Assembly: GCA_027491355.1 (NCBI GenBank)
Contig: JAIXWI010000017.1
Span: 1-39,078, forward strand
Length of the DNA: 39,078 nt
Source of the DNA: Bacteroidota bacterium
GTDB lineage: Bacteria; Bacteroidota; Bacteroidia; UKL13-3
Reading direction: 5' to 3'
Shown: positions 1-9,085 of the stretch, in pieces
Position numbering within the stretch: the stretch's first letter is position 1
Layout: every line of letters starts with the position of its first letter
Program-made: the position numbers and the translations under genes
The notes under the pieces: model-generated
Seen by the model: only the letters and a program-made list of their open reading frames with translations
The model's database searches: none
What the model was told of the DNA's origin: nothing

Positions 1-1175
1 AATTCACTGTGCGCATGGCCTTGGTCGCCAAAGGCAGTGGTAATGGGTGTTTTAAATTCTGGGTCTTGGTATGGCGCATAGGTAAATGAAAAAGCACCTG
101 GTCCGAAGCCCAAAAAAGGTTTGGCCTTGTTCATGTTAATGGCTGCCATCCAACGGTTCACGCGTTCTAAATTAGACACATCGTTGCGCACATTGGAAAC
201 CGATTCCAAATGTTTTTCAAAACCATCCGCAGAGTTTTGTTTGTTCTGGTAAAGCTGGTAGAAAATATCATCAAAATTCACGAGCACAAAACACACCCCA
301 ATGCCTGCCAACAACAACAATTGCCATAGCCTTACCCTGAAAAACAGCAAGAGGCTGAAGCCCATCGCTACTGCAATGCTCAGCCAAGCGGCTCTGGTAA
401 ATGAGAATGCAACACCAGCCGAAAACAACAAGAGTAAGAATGCAGAAATCAACACAATATGCAGGCTTATATTCATTCTGTAACCAAACAAAATATAACA
501 AGCCAATAGGGGAATAAAAAAGGCAATGGCGGCTGCATAAATGCCATGGGCAATATAAAATGGCGCCATAATTTCAAATGAGCTGATTTGAGAAAAATTG
601 TCCTCGCTGTGCTTGATCAAAGTGAACACAATCACCCCAGCCAAAGGAATCATATAGGCCCATAAAAAATTAAAAATATGTTTGATGTTTTTAAACAAGA
701 CCACTCCCAAGAGGTAGAATAGCACAATGTACCAAATCCTAGATAACAGGAATTTAAACGAAACCAATACCTCCAAGCTGGTTAAACAGGTAACAAAAAT
801 CCAAAGGGTATTGATGGCAATGGCAATGGTAATGGGGTGTTTCAATACCCTGTAATCGTAATCACCATCAATAATGAACTTGTAAACCACCAGTAAAAAC
901 AACACAATAATGAGTGGCTCATCGGGTAAACTGATGCCCAAACCCATTCCAATGTCTTCAATGTTAATAGACAAAGGTACCATGGCCACAATGAACAACA
1001 GCACAAGGTCTAGTTTAAAGGTTGCCAATAAACCCAATGCAATGGCAATTGGAATCAAACAAATCCAATAAATTTCTAAAGCAATGGCAAGGGTATTGAT
1101 TGCAATGAATAAACCAACCCAAGCAAAGAGTTTTTCTTGTTTACTTTTGAGTAAATTGTTAATTGTTGAAAGCAA
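1..1175 (-). CDS. O-antigen ligase/polymerase family membrane protein (partial, C-terminus off the window)
   Basis: The reading frame runs leftward off the window edge, leaving about 391 residues visible. It is very hydrophobic, with roughly ten membrane segments, followed by a soluble loop and the segment FLGFGPGAF and, at the very edge, GDQGHAHSE. The pattern G-x-GPG-x-F followed by a His-rich H-x-H-[NS]-E motif in the large periplasmic loop is characteristic of the Wzy_C / O-antigen ligase superfamily. Such proteins either polymerise undecaprenyl-linked repeat units (Wzy) or transfer the chain to an acceptor (WaaL); the sequence does not separate the two roles. There is no ATG near the front. 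The only start codon after the in-frame stop is a TTG at 1175, which overlaps the end of the upstream wzz-like gene by 17 nt, so translational coupling is likely. Family assignment is strong; the exact start and role are less sure. Confidence 0.8.
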   Translation of the reverse strand, partial: MLSTINNLLKSKQEKLFAWVGLFIAINTLAIALEIYWICLIPIAIALGLLATFKLDLVLLFIVAMVPLSINIEDIGMGLGISLPDEPLIIVLFLLVVYKFIIDGDYDYRVLKHPITIAIAINTLWIFVTCLTSLEVLVSFKFLLSRIWYIVLFYLLGVVLFKNIKHIFNFLWAYMIPLAGVIVFTLIKHSEDNFSQISSFEIMAPFYIAHGIYAAAIAFFIPLLACYILFGYRMNISLHIVLISAFLLLLFSAGVAFSFTRAAWLSIAVAMGFSLLLFFRVRLWQLLLLAGIGVCFVLVNFDDIFYQLYQNKQNSADGFEKHLESVSNVRNDVSNLERVNRWMAAINMNKAKPFLGFGPGAFSFTYAPYQDPEFKTPITTAFGDQGHAHSE

Positions 1176-2172
1176 TTTTCTTGTGTTTTATTTTCTCAAT
1201 AAAAATGAGCACAATACAACTCAATACAAAGGTTCCAAGAATGGATCCCAATACAATCATCCAACGAATAGGGTAGGTTTTACGTTCAGCAGCACTGGCA
1301 GTTTGTAAAATAAAAACGTTGCTCAAATGTGCTTCTACATCTATTTTAGCTTGGTCAAACTTCTTTTTGAGTTCATTTAACTGTTCAACCTGCAATTCTA
1401 AATTACCTGCCAAATACATGTTTTCAGCACCATATTCTGAAAGTGCTTTCTGTTGTTTGCTCACATAGTCGTTTACGCCGGTTTTACCAATCAATTCTGT
1501 AATGGCTTTCGATTGCTCTTCAAATGAATACACCCCTTTTTCTCCAATTTCTTTCATGCGGAGTTTGATGTTATTGATTTCTTCCACTTTGCGGTTGTAT
1601 TCAGCTTCAATAATGGTAAGGGCTTGTAAGGCAACTGTTTTTTGAACTTCAGTTTTTACACTGTCCAATATGCTCACAATGCCATTTGCAATGTCGGCAG
1701 CCAATTGTGGGTCAACATCCAATACATTTACTTCAATGGAAGCATAAGGTGTTTTTTTAGCCGAAATGTTTTTGGCGTATTCTCTTCCAACTTTGTAATT
1801 GATTTCTTTGTCATCCGCTTCAATATTGTAATGCGCTACCAAATTGTATTGTCTGATGACCCTGTTTTTGAGTGCATCCGATTCTAAAATTTGAACATAT
1901 TGTTGGGCTGCTACTTGCTCTCCAAATTCCAAAGGGTCTTTTTTACTGGTCCTGGAATCAGACAACAAGGCATTTGAAATGGAGTTGTTGGTGGAAGGAT
2001 AAAAAACGGCGGTTGATTTGTATTTTGGTTTAATAACCAATGGGCTAGAGATAATGATGGCCAAAATAGCTGAGGCACCGCACAACAATAACAATTGTTT
2101 TCTCCAATGGATGATAAATGCAATCACATCTATCAATTCAAAATAATACTGCTTTTTGTTTTTGTTTGTCAT
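1159..2172 (-). CDS. Wzz-like polysaccharide chain-length determinant (short PCP, no kinase domain)
   Basis: A 337-residue protein with the classic co-polymerase layout: a short cytoplasmic N-terminus, a membrane helix at about residues 26-47, a long periplasmic region rich in coiled-coil-forming helices (about 150-300), and a second membrane helix at about 302-327 followed by a basic tail. The periplasmic part begins with a beta-like stretch (KYKSTAVFYPS) typical of the Wzz N-terminal domain. It lacks Walker motifs, so it is not a tyrosine kinase like the Wzc protein at the other end of the window. It sits between the flippase gene, 22 nt upstream, and the O-antigen polymerase/ligase gene, whose TTG start lies inside its last codons. 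Expected role: controlling the length of a Wzy-made polymer in the inner membrane. Family confidence is high; the substrate is unknown. Confidence 0.85.
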   Translation of the reverse strand: MTNKNKKQYYFELIDVIAFIIHWRKQLLLLCGASAILAIIISSPLVIKPKYKSTAVFYPSTNNSISNALLSDSRTSKKDPLEFGEQVAAQQYVQILESDALKNRVIRQYNLVAHYNIEADDKEINYKVGREYAKNISAKKTPYASIEVNVLDVDPQLAADIANGIVSILDSVKTEVQKTVALQALTIIEAEYNRKVEEINNIKLRMKEIGEKGVYSFEEQSKAITELIGKTGVNDYVSKQQKALSEYGAENMYLAGNLELQVEQLNELKKKFDQAKIDVEAHLSNVFILQTASAAERKTYPIRWMIVLGSILGTFVLSCIVLIFIEKIKHKKIAFNN

Positions 2173-2194
2173 GTAACTGCGAAAATATAAAAAT

Positions 2195-3652
2195 CTATTG
2201 ATTGTCTTTGCTTTTATCTGATTGCAAAGGAAGTAATCCCATTAAAGATGGGATTGAGAGCAATTGGGTAGCAAAAGTGACAACCATAGTGAGTGTTCCA
2301 ATGAGTATAAATCCCCATAGCCAGCTGCTTACCAACAAACTTGTACAGTAGCTGCAAACAAGGATGAACAACAGGGTAACGAAAAATCTATTAGCAAAGT
2401 ATGCCGAAAACTGAAGTTTGAGTGCTTTTTTGGCAGTTAACCAATTGCTCAACCCAATAAATGCCTGTGTTGTTAAGGTGGCAATTGCCGCACCCAATGC
2501 CTTGTATGGGGGAATGAGTATGAAGTTCAGTAGCATATTCATAAGCAGTCCAATACCGGCTAATAGTATGAGTGTTTTGAGGTTGGCATTGGCCGTTAAC
2601 AAGGTGCCATAAATGTACATCATGGCCATTGGAATAAAGCTCAAAATGATCCAACCAAATACCCTGTTTGCTTCAGTGGTGGAGGCCGGAAACATACTTT
2701 TCATCAATGCCTCTTTGTAAAAAAACGCAGCTATGGCTATTACTGCAGCTGGAATAATCATGACTGCACTGGCCAATTCTACCAAATGTTCAAGTTTTTG
2801 TTTTTCTGCAATCATTTTAGAAAACATAGGCAATAACAACATACTCACCATGGCAACCATCATGTTACAGGCATCCAATAACCTGTATGAAGAGGCATAT
2901 ATACCATTTTGGATATCACCATCCACCAATAGTTGTTTGATTAAAACGGCATCCAAACGGGTATACAATGTCATTACCAATGAAAGTAAAGCATAGGGCA
3001 TTGTCTTTTTTATAACCGCTTTAATTTGAACCGTATATAAACTGAATTGAATGCCTTTTAAGTGCGGTACCAATACTATTCCTCCAGAAAGAATGGCAAT
3101 GAGGTAGGCTATGGTTTGTGCACCTATGAAATTGTATAAAGTAACGCTCGTATAATTTCCCCAAAGTAAAAATCCACATAACAATACCATCATGGAACGG
3201 TCTGCAACAGACAACAACGAGTCGGTTCTATACAGCTGCAATCCACCAATCAAACTTCTGAAAAATGTAAAAAAATAGGAGAGCACCTGGTTCAATCCAA
3301 TCCAAAGTAACAATTCAATCCTCCAGCTTTCGTAATTAAATACCGTTGCCAAGGTATAAGTTAGGCCTATGTAAACAAGGGCAGTGAAAAGTTTAAACAG
3401 TGTAAGCGGAAAAAATTCTGTTTTTAACAAGGCCGGCGATTTGGCCACAGTGCTTGCAGCATAAGTATTGATACCCATGTCTAAAAGTGTCACCATTAAA
3501 AAAGAAAATGCCATTAAACCTGCATAAATACCGTATTGTTCATAGCCCAATGTGAGCTGAATGTTTCGCTCTACACCTAAAATCCAAAAAGGTTTAATCA
3601 GTAAGTTGACCGCAACCAAAAGAATTAAATTACTGATAAAGTGTTTTTTCAT
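2195..3652 (-). CDS. Wzx-like lipopolysaccharide/polysaccharide flippase (MOP superfamily)
   Basis: A 485-residue, almost wholly hydrophobic protein with about 12-14 predicted membrane segments, the size and texture of the polysaccharide transporter (PST/Wzx) branch of the MOP exporters. The opening segment (FISNLILLVAVNLLIKPFWI) followed by GYEQYGIYAGLMAFSF resembles the N-terminal helices of Wzx proteins; a Leu-Asp-Met-Gly-Ile-Asn segment follows, as in the common LDFGL region. Wzx flips undecaprenyl-PP-linked oligosaccharides across the inner membrane. I prefer the ATG at 3652 (MKKHFISN, basic start) over the TTG six codons upstream. The gene leads a minus-strand set (flippase, Wzz-like, polymerase/ligase) and is divergent from the glycosyltransferase at 3741, with 88 nt between them. 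Which polymer it serves cannot be read from the sequence. Confidence 0.85.
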   Translation of the reverse strand: MKKHFISNLILLVAVNLLIKPFWILGVERNIQLTLGYEQYGIYAGLMAFSFLMVTLLDMGINTYAASTVAKSPALLKTEFFPLTLFKLFTALVYIGLTYTLATVFNYESWRIELLLWIGLNQVLSYFFTFFRSLIGGLQLYRTDSLLSVADRSMMVLLCGFLLWGNYTSVTLYNFIGAQTIAYLIAILSGGIVLVPHLKGIQFSLYTVQIKAVIKKTMPYALLSLVMTLYTRLDAVLIKQLLVDGDIQNGIYASSYRLLDACNMMVAMVSMLLLPMFSKMIAEKQKLEHLVELASAVMIIPAAVIAIAAFFYKEALMKSMFPASTTEANRVFGWIILSFIPMAMMYIYGTLLTANANLKTLILLAGIGLLMNMLLNFILIPPYKALGAAIATLTTQAFIGLSNWLTAKKALKLQFSAYFANRFFVTLLFILVCSYCTSLLVSSWLWGFILIGTLTMVVTFATQLLSIPSLMGLLPLQSDKSKDNQ

Positions 3653-3740
3653 GAAGTAAAGTTGATGCAACTTGAATCTTGGTGGGAAATTAATTCATTC
3701 AAAACAATTTGTATCATTGTAAGCCTGATTAATTTAAAAA

Positions 3741-4772
3741 ATGCAGTTTAACCTGAAGGAAAAATTGGTGTATGCCTTTTCTATGATGCTGACACGGTTC
3801 ATCAATCGGTCAAAACTGCTCCATAAAATTCAGCCCCAATCCATATTGGTAGTGAAGCTCGATGAAATAGGCGATATGTGTTATGCTTTGCATGTGTTTG
3901 ATTTGTTAAAAAAACAATACCCGTCTTCTATCATTACAGTGTATTGTAAGCCATTTGCAAGTAGTTTGCTTCAAAACCATCCTGCAGTTCACAACATCAT
4001 TCATCAGTTGGATGAAATACCAACTAATATTGACCTTTGGGTTGAACTGAGAGGGAATTTTAAAACAATTTTTAAAGCATTGTTTCGCAGGCCCAAAGTG
4101 CGTTTAGACCGCGGAACCATCAGGTTTAAAAACAAAATGCAAGGTGCACATCCGCATGAAATTGTTACCAATCAACAAATCATTGCGCCCTTGTTTCAAA
4201 CAATGCCTGCTCAATCGTATCCCCTTTTGACAATTGGTGATCAGGCTCAATTGCAGGTACATAATTATTTAGAGGCGCATCAAATCAATGATTATGTGCT
4301 CATTCATCCGGGTGCCAGAAAAGAACTGCGTAGGTGGAAGCCTCAATTATTTGCAGCTTTGGCTGATTGGTTAACGCTTGAAATGGGCGTTCAAGTTGTT
4401 TTAATAGGAGATCAAAATGAAACTGGTTTAATAGCTAGCATCATTGAAAAAGCCTCAAGTAAAGTACATTCAGCTGCAGGCATTGGCGATTTAACTTTTT
4501 TAGCGGCATTGATGGCTCAAGCTAAATTGTTTGTTGGAAATGAAAGTGGTCCATTGTGCATGGCTTCAGTTTCTAATATTCCTTGTGTAGGTTTATTTGG
4601 CCCAGGAGAACCCAACGTTTTTTATCCAATTGGAAAGCAATCAGCCTATATACACCATGTTTTACCCTGCAATCCTTGTAACCAACTCACCTGCCAGCGT
4701 CCAGAACAAACCTGTATGGACTTGATTACTTTAAATGAGGTACAACTAAAAATTAAATCGCTCCTTTCTTAA
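3741..4772 (+). CDS. Glycosyltransferase family 9 (heptosyltransferase-like)
   Basis: 343 residues in the GT-B fold of family 9, the ADP-heptose:LPS heptosyltransferase family. Near the N-terminus is SILVVKLDEIGDMCYALHV, matching the family's [RK]-x-D-x-IGD signature. The C-terminal domain carries LIHPGARKELRRWKP (the H-P-G-x3-x3-R-x-W-P donor region) and VGNESGPLCMASVSNIPCVG followed by LFGPGEP, the usual nucleotide-sugar pocket. Close to the end is a cysteine cluster (CNPCNQLTCQRPEQTC), a feature seen in many Bacteroidota and LPS-core family 9 enzymes. It would add a sugar to lipid A core or another glycolipid at the cytoplasmic face. The start is a clear ATG, and rnhB follows after 12 nt, suggesting cotranscription. 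The sugar need not be heptose. Confidence 0.85.
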   Translation: MQFNLKEKLVYAFSMMLTRFINRSKLLHKIQPQSILVVKLDEIGDMCYALHVFDLLKKQYPSSIITVYCKPFASSLLQNHPAVHNIIHQLDEIPTNIDLWVELRGNFKTIFKALFRRPKVRLDRGTIRFKNKMQGAHPHEIVTNQQIIAPLFQTMPAQSYPLLTIGDQAQLQVHNYLEAHQINDYVLIHPGARKELRRWKPQLFAALADWLTLEMGVQVVLIGDQNETGLIASIIEKASSKVHSAAGIGDLTFLAALMAQAKLFVGNESGPLCMASVSNIPCVGLFGPGEPNVFYPIGKQSAYIHHVLPCNPCNQLTCQRPEQTCMDLITLNEVQLKIKSLLS

Positions 4773-4784
4773 TTCAATTTTAAA

Positions 4785-5384
4785 ATGACGCTGCAACTGT
4801 ATTACGATCCACACAAAATTGAAGCTGGCTGTGATGAAGCAGGTAGGGGATGTTTGGCTGGTCCGGTATTTGCAGCAGCCGTTATTTTAGACCCAACGCA
4901 TCCAATTGAAGGTTTAAACGACAGTAAAAAAATAACAGAAGCTACCAGAAACAGCCTCAGAAAAGCCATTGAATCCAAGGCATTGGCTTGGTCAGTTGCC
5001 ATGATGGACAATACAGAAATAGACAAGGTGAATATTTTAAAAGCCAGCATTTATTCCATGCAAAAAGCGGTTCTTCAATTGAACATAAAACCAGAATTGT
5101 TATTGATTGATGGCAACCGATTTTACCCATTAGCTTCCTACCAACACCAGTGTATTGTAAAAGGCGATGCCAAATTCCAAAGCATTGCAGCCGCCTCTAT
5201 TTTAGCCAAAACATACAGAGATGAATGGATGGAAAATGCACATAAAACCTACCCTCAATACGGCTGGAACCAAAACAAAGGTTATCCTACCAAATCACAC
5301 AGAGATGCCATCAGGAGTAATGGTGTTAGCCCTTTGCACCGTTTGAGTTTTAAATTACTACCAGAACAGTACAGTTTGTTTTAA
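4785..5384 (+). CDS. rnhB: Ribonuclease HII
   Basis: A 199-residue RNase HII, which nicks RNA-DNA hybrids and removes ribonucleotides misincorporated in DNA, using two metal ions. The diagnostic motif GCDEAGRGCLAGPVFAAAVI lies at residues 15-34 with catalytic Asp17 and Glu18; further family elements are LNDSKK, LLIDGNRF (third acidic residue) and the block VKGDAKFQSIAAASILAKT with the fourth acidic residue, then HKTYPQYGWNQNKGYPT near the end. Length is normal for the family. It lies 12 nt after the family 9 glycosyltransferase gene. Its TAA stop interlocks with the stop of convergent aroE in a shared TTAA, leaving no room for a separate terminator. Confidence 0.97.
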   Translation: MTLQLYYDPHKIEAGCDEAGRGCLAGPVFAAAVILDPTHPIEGLNDSKKITEATRNSLRKAIESKALAWSVAMMDNTEIDKVNILKASIYSMQKAVLQLNIKPELLLIDGNRFYPLASYQHQCIVKGDAKFQSIAAASILAKTYRDEWMENAHKTYPQYGWNQNKGYPTKSHRDAIRSNGVSPLHRLSFKLLPEQYSLF

Positions 5385-6139
5385 ATTGTAGTTTGCATCC
5401 AAATGGCAAAGGCCGCATCTGCTTGCAGGTGAAGCATTTCTAAGCCATTTTTAACTGTAGCACCATTAGCAGCACTGGCCTTTAAAAATGGAGTTTGTGC
5501 GGGCAAATAAATTAAATCGTAACAACTATGCTGGCTGTTGATATACTGATAAGGAATGGGCAGTAATGTGGTTTCATTCGGACTCATGCCTACTGGGGTA
5601 CAATTTACCAATAGTTGGTACTGTTTAAAATGCGCTGCAGTCAATTCATTGTAACTGATTTTTTGTTGGGATGGATCTGATTGTCTTCCAACAAGGAGTA
5701 TATCAAATCCTAGTTTTTTTAAAACATAACAAACAGCTTTTGCTGCCCCACCATTGCCAAACACCAGGGCAGTTTTGGTAAATTGAATAGGCAGCCAATT
5801 CTTCAATGATTGCTCAAACCCATAGGCATCAGTATTGTGACCAACTAAGATGGTTTGCTCCTGTATTTTTTTAAATTCAATACAATTAACAGCTCCAATT
5901 GCTGCAGCTGCTGGGCTCAATTCGTTTAAGTAAGGGATGATTTTTTCTTTGTAGGGGATGGTTACATTTAAGCCATTGAGTGCTGGATGCGTGTGCAACA
6001 AAGCAGGGAACAGCTCAATCGTTTCCAACGGAAAATTGCAATAGCTCGCATCCTTCATTTGCAATTGCTTGAATTTGCTTTCAAAATAGTTTTGTGAAAA
6101 GGTATTTTTTAAAGGGTATCCTATTAAGCCAACTTTCAT
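5381..6139 (-). CDS. aroE: Shikimate dehydrogenase
   Basis: 252 residues; catalyses NADPH-dependent reduction of 3-dehydroshikimate to shikimate in aromatic amino acid synthesis. The N-terminus GLIGYPLKNTFSQNYF is the substrate-binding start typical of AroE (the S-x-S region appears as T-F-S). LNVTIPYKEKIIPYL contains the catalytic Lys, and GHNTDAYGF contains the catalytic Asp. The NADP domain has VFGNGGAAKAVCYVLKKLG, a G-x-G-G-A-x-x-A variant, and the C-terminus has the conserved NGLEMLHLQADAAFAIW. It is slightly shorter than E. coli AroE, as is usual in Bacteroidota. It is preceded by 4 nt and a methyltransferase gene on the same strand, so the two are probably cotranscribed. It converges on rnhB with a 4-nt overlap. 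Confidence 0.96.
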   Translation of the reverse strand: MKVGLIGYPLKNTFSQNYFESKFKQLQMKDASYCNFPLETIELFPALLHTHPALNGLNVTIPYKEKIIPYLNELSPAAAAIGAVNCIEFKKIQEQTILVGHNTDAYGFEQSLKNWLPIQFTKTALVFGNGGAAKAVCYVLKKLGFDILLVGRQSDPSQQKISYNELTAAHFKQYQLLVNCTPVGMSPNETTLLPIPYQYINSQHSCYDLIYLPAQTPFLKASAANGATVKNGLEMLHLQADAAFAIWMQTTI

Positions 6140-6143
6140 ACGG

Positions 6144-6899
6144 TTACATTTTAACTGATTTTAACAAGGACTCATTTGCATTCAAACCAAGTTGAACCAT
6201 TTCATTGTTTGGAGGATACTGCCAAAAATCTGGTTTTAAACCGTGTTCACTCAGTTTATTTGCAAAATCTTCCCCAAAAAGTCTGAGGTGGTCTGACTGC
6301 CCTAAGTGGTTTATTTTGTCTTGCTTATCCCAATGTGGCAATGCTTCAATGCTTTGTTTAATTTTTTTCGATAAAGGGACTTGTGTAATGGCAATTCCAT
6401 TTGGTTTTAAAACCCTGGCTATTTCACTGATTGCTGTTGAAGCATTTGAAACATGTTCCAGTACATGGTTTGCAACCACAACATCAAAAGTTGCTGATTG
6501 AAAGGGCAATTGACACAAATCTATTTCCAGAACATTTTTTCCATATAAAAATTGGGCATAACCAATCTTCGCATCTGCAGCAGTCACCTGCATGTGGAAG
6601 GTATTTTTAAATAATTTTGACAAGGCTTTTTCAGGTGCAATGTGTAGTAGTTTTTTTTCTGCCAATTGGTTGTTGTTATACTCAGACAAGAAGTAAGCAG
6701 CTATCAATCGGTCTCGGTCCGATGATCCACACTGAATGCAATCTACGTTGCGTTTTCCAGCTCCTATAATTTCTAGTGCTTTGATGATTGGAAAATCATG
6801 CCCACGTTTCAGGAAAAACTTGGCTTTGTAGCCACAAATATTACAATGGCAAAGATTGCCTTTTGTAAAAACTGAAGGTATGAATGAATAAAGGTGCAT
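6144..6899 (-). CDS. Class I SAM-dependent methyltransferase with N-terminal two-CxxC knuckle
   Basis: 251 residues. Before the methyltransferase fold lie two paired cysteines, CHCNIC (about residues 18-23) and CIQC (about 56-59), which look like a small zinc-binding knuckle. The catalytic part has LLHIAPEKALSKLF as a divergent motif I, an acidic motif II, then the family block TFDVVVANHVLEHVSNASTA and EIARVLKPNGIAITQVPL, which is the Methyltransf_11 signature. The methylated substrate is unknown; proteins of this build often sit near surface polysaccharide or glycosyltransferase genes, which is compatible with the left part of this window. It is encoded 4 nt upstream of aroE. A TATATTTG element at 6908-6915 on this strand resembles a Bacteroidota -7 box but has no clear -33 partner. 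Confidence 0.75.
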   Translation of the reverse strand: MHLYSFIPSVFTKGNLCHCNICGYKAKFFLKRGHDFPIIKALEIIGAGKRNVDCIQCGSSDRDRLIAAYFLSEYNNNQLAEKKLLHIAPEKALSKLFKNTFHMQVTAADAKIGYAQFLYGKNVLEIDLCQLPFQSATFDVVVANHVLEHVSNASTAISEIARVLKPNGIAITQVPLSKKIKQSIEALPHWDKQDKINHLGQSDHLRLFGEDFANKLSEHGLKPDFWQYPPNNEMVQLGLNANESLLKSVKM

Positions 6900-7005
6900 C
6901 TGTTGGTCAAATATAACTTAGAAAAAGACAGATTCATGCTTATGAACGATGTATTTATTTCATTGTAACAAAGGCCAAATCCAACAATTCCCTTAATATT
7001 GTAGC

Positions 7006-7686
7006 ATGGAAGTAAAATCTGCCGTTTTTAAGATGAGTGCTGCTGGCCTAAAAGAATGCCCCAAAGCCATATTCCCTGAATATGCTTTTATAGGCAGGAG
7101 TAATGTGGGCAAGTCGTCTTTGATTAACATGCTTTGCAAGAAAAAAGAATTGGCAAGAACTTCATCTACTCCAGGCAAAACCGTTAGCATGAACTATTTT
7201 ATGGTCAATGACAATTGGTTCATTGTTGATTTGCCTGGATATGGTTTTGCTAAAAGAAGCAAAGAGCAAAGGCATGCTTGGAGCAATGCACTGTCTAATT
7301 ACCTTCAAAAAAGAGAAGTACTGGCTTGTGTTTTTGTTTTGGTTGATTCCCGCATTGAGCCTCAGTTAAATGATTTAAGTTTCATTAATTTTTTAGGTCA
7401 ACATGCCATCCCTTTTTGCATAGTGTTTACCAAATTAGATAAGTTGAAACCTGAAGCAGCAGAAAAAAACATCGCACTTTTTTGTGAGACTTTGTTACTT
7501 GATTGGGAGCAATTGCCAGACATGATACGAACTTCATCACTAGACCAAACAGGAAAAAAAGAACTATTGAATTATATTGGCCGTATCAATGACCAATTTT
7601 GGAAAGCCAGAAAAGAAGCTGGTATTACAGGAAAAATAAAACAAGCCAATCAACTTCAACCAGATACATCCAATTCAGATGACTAA
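7006..7686 (+). CDS. engB: Ribosome biogenesis GTPase EngB/YsxC
   Basis: A 226-residue TrmE-Era-EngA-EngB family GTPase needed for large ribosomal subunit assembly in other bacteria. G1 is GRSNVGKS (residues 30-37), G2 contains the Thr of STPGKT (about 54-59), G3 is DLPGYG (75-80), G4 is TKLD in VFTKLDKL, and a Ser-Ser-Leu G5-like segment follows. Family members usually have about 200 residues; this one has an extended polar C-terminus after GRINDQFW. The ATG at 7006 has no Shine-Dalgarno. The stop codon is overlapped by the ubiE start (8-nt overlap), so engB, ubiE and porT probably form one transcript. The gene is divergent from the methyltransferase gene with 106 nt between. Confidence 0.95.
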   Translation: MEVKSAVFKMSAAGLKECPKAIFPEYAFIGRSNVGKSSLINMLCKKKELARTSSTPGKTVSMNYFMVNDNWFIVDLPGYGFAKRSKEQRHAWSNALSNYLQKREVLACVFVLVDSRIEPQLNDLSFINFLGQHAIPFCIVFTKLDKLKPEAAEKNIALFCETLLLDWEQLPDMIRTSSLDQTGKKELLNYIGRINDQFWKARKEAGITGKIKQANQLQPDTSNSDD

Positions 7687-8410
7687 AGAAATTAAACCAG
7701 ATCAATTTTCTACGCGCTCTAAAAAAGAACAAGTAGAAGATATGTTCGATGACATAGCCCCTAAGTATGATTTTCTGAACAGGTTTCTATCACTTGGTAT
7801 AGACAAAGGTTGGCGTAAAAAAGCCATCAAAGCCATTGCAAAAGGCAATCCCAAGCAAATTTTAGATGTGGCAACTGGAACAGCTGATTTGGCAATTGAA
7901 GCCATGAAAAGGATTCAGCCAGATGCAATCATTGGTTTAGATTTGTCTGAACAAATGTTGGCAGTTGGTATCCATAAAATCAAACATTTGGGGTTGCAGG
8001 ATAAAATTCAAATGGTAAAAGGGGATAGCGAAAACCTTCCTTTTGAAGCCAACCGTTTTGATGCCATTACTGTAGCTTTTGGGGTAAGAAATTTTCAAAA
8101 CCTCCACAAAGGATTGACTGAAATGAATAGGGTGTTGAAGCCGGGCGGCAAATTAGCGGTATTGGAGTTTTCTAAACCAAGGGGATTTTTGTTCAAGCAT
8201 TTTTTTGGATTTTATTTCAAATACATATTGCCATTTTTAGGGAATTTACTCTCTAAAAGTGCCAATGCTTATACCTATTTGCCCGAATCGGTTCAATATT
8301 TTCCTGAGGGTTCGGAATTTTCAAGTATTTTAGTAGCTTGCGGATTCAGAAATATTGATGTTCAACCTTTAACATTTGGAACGTGCACACTCTATATAGC
8401 AGAAAAGTAA
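7679..8410 (+). CDS. ubiE: Demethylmenaquinone methyltransferase (UbiE/MenG)
   Basis: 243 residues; transfers a methyl group from SAM to demethylmenaquinone, the last step of menaquinone synthesis (UbiE also acts in ubiquinone synthesis, which Bacteroidota lack). Family motifs are [20 protein letters not shown] near the N-terminus, motif [56 protein letters not shown] and the diagnostic [14 protein letters not shown]. Length is normal. The start ATG lies inside the end of engB, and its last 28 nt are overlapped by porT, indicating translational coupling. The product feeds the quinone pool used by the alternative complex III encoded further right in this window. Confidence 0.96.
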   Translation: MTKEIKPDQFSTRSKKEQVEDMFDDIAPKYDFLNRFLSLGIDKGWRKKAIKAIAKGNPKQILDVATGTADLAIEAMKRIQPDAIIGLDLSEQMLAVGIHKIKHLGLQDKIQMVKGDSENLPFEANRFDAITVAFGVRNFQNLHKGLTEMNRVLKPGGKLAVLEFSKPRGFLFKHFFGFYFKYILPFLGNLLSKSANAYTYLPESVQYFPEGSEFSSILVACGFRNIDVQPLTFGTCTLYIAEK

Positions 8411-9078
8411 AGAGTTTATTGTTTTTTTTATTGCTTGGATTAGGGGTATACGCACAACCCAATTTGGAGCAATATGATAACCGAATAGTTCATTTTGGTT
8501 TTACCTTATCAACCAATATTGGAAGGGCCTATTTAGATACAAAATCAAATTTGTTGCCATCTGATACCCTGATGCAATTAACCACTAAAAGCTTTCCTGG
8601 TATTGGATTGGGAGTGGTTACAAACCTGCATTTAGGAGATAGGTTAGATTTGAGATTATTGGCTCCTGTAATTTCATTTGTTCAAAGAAACATCCAGTAC
8701 GATTTTCCGAATACTAAAAAAATTGTAAAAGTAGAATCGGCTTATTGCGATGCTTCCTTGTTGTTAAAATACAAATCAGCCAGAAGAAAAAATACCCGTT
8801 TGTATGTGTTGGGTGGTGGCAGATTGAGTTATGATTTTGCCTCAACAGTTTCTAAAAATAGAGGACTAGAAGACCCAGTAGTTTCATTGGTTCCATGGAC
8901 TTACGGCTGGGAGGCAGGAGTTGGTTTAGATTTTTATTTTGAATATTTCAAATTCTCACCAGAAATAAAAGCCTGTCAAACATTGGGCAATGCATTGTAC
9001 AAAGACGGATACATTTTTACCAATTACATAGACAGAATAGCCCCTCAAATGATTCAAATCTCTTTTCATTTTGAGTAA
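8383..9078 (+). CDS. porT: PorT-like outer membrane protein (type IX secretion/gliding component)
   Basis: A 231-residue protein with a signal peptide (basic start, hydrophobic core about residues 11-22, cleavage probably after VYA at 24) followed by alternating polar/hydrophobic strands that look like an eight-strand outer membrane barrel, ending in Phe-His-Phe-Glu. In other Bacteroidota, porT/sprT lies directly downstream of ubiE and is required for type IX secretion; the same order here is the main support, together with the segment [18 protein letters not shown] near the N-terminus. The start is GTG at 8383, inside ubiE; starting later would remove the charged part of the signal peptide. 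A T9SS cargo protein is encoded at 12340 in this window. It converges on tgt with only 7 nt between stops. Confidence 0.82.
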   Translation: MHTLYSRKVKSLLFFLLLGLGVYAQPNLEQYDNRIVHFGFTLSTNIGRAYLDTKSNLLPSDTLMQLTTKSFPGIGLGVVTNLHLGDRLDLRLLAPVISFVQRNIQYDFPNTKKIVKVESAYCDASLLLKYKSARRKNTRLYVLGGGRLSYDFASTVSKNRGLEDPVVSLVPWTYGWEAGVGLDFYFEYFKFSPEIKACQTLGNALYKDGYIFTNYIDRIAPQMIQISFHFE

Positions 9079-9085
9079 TCAGTCC

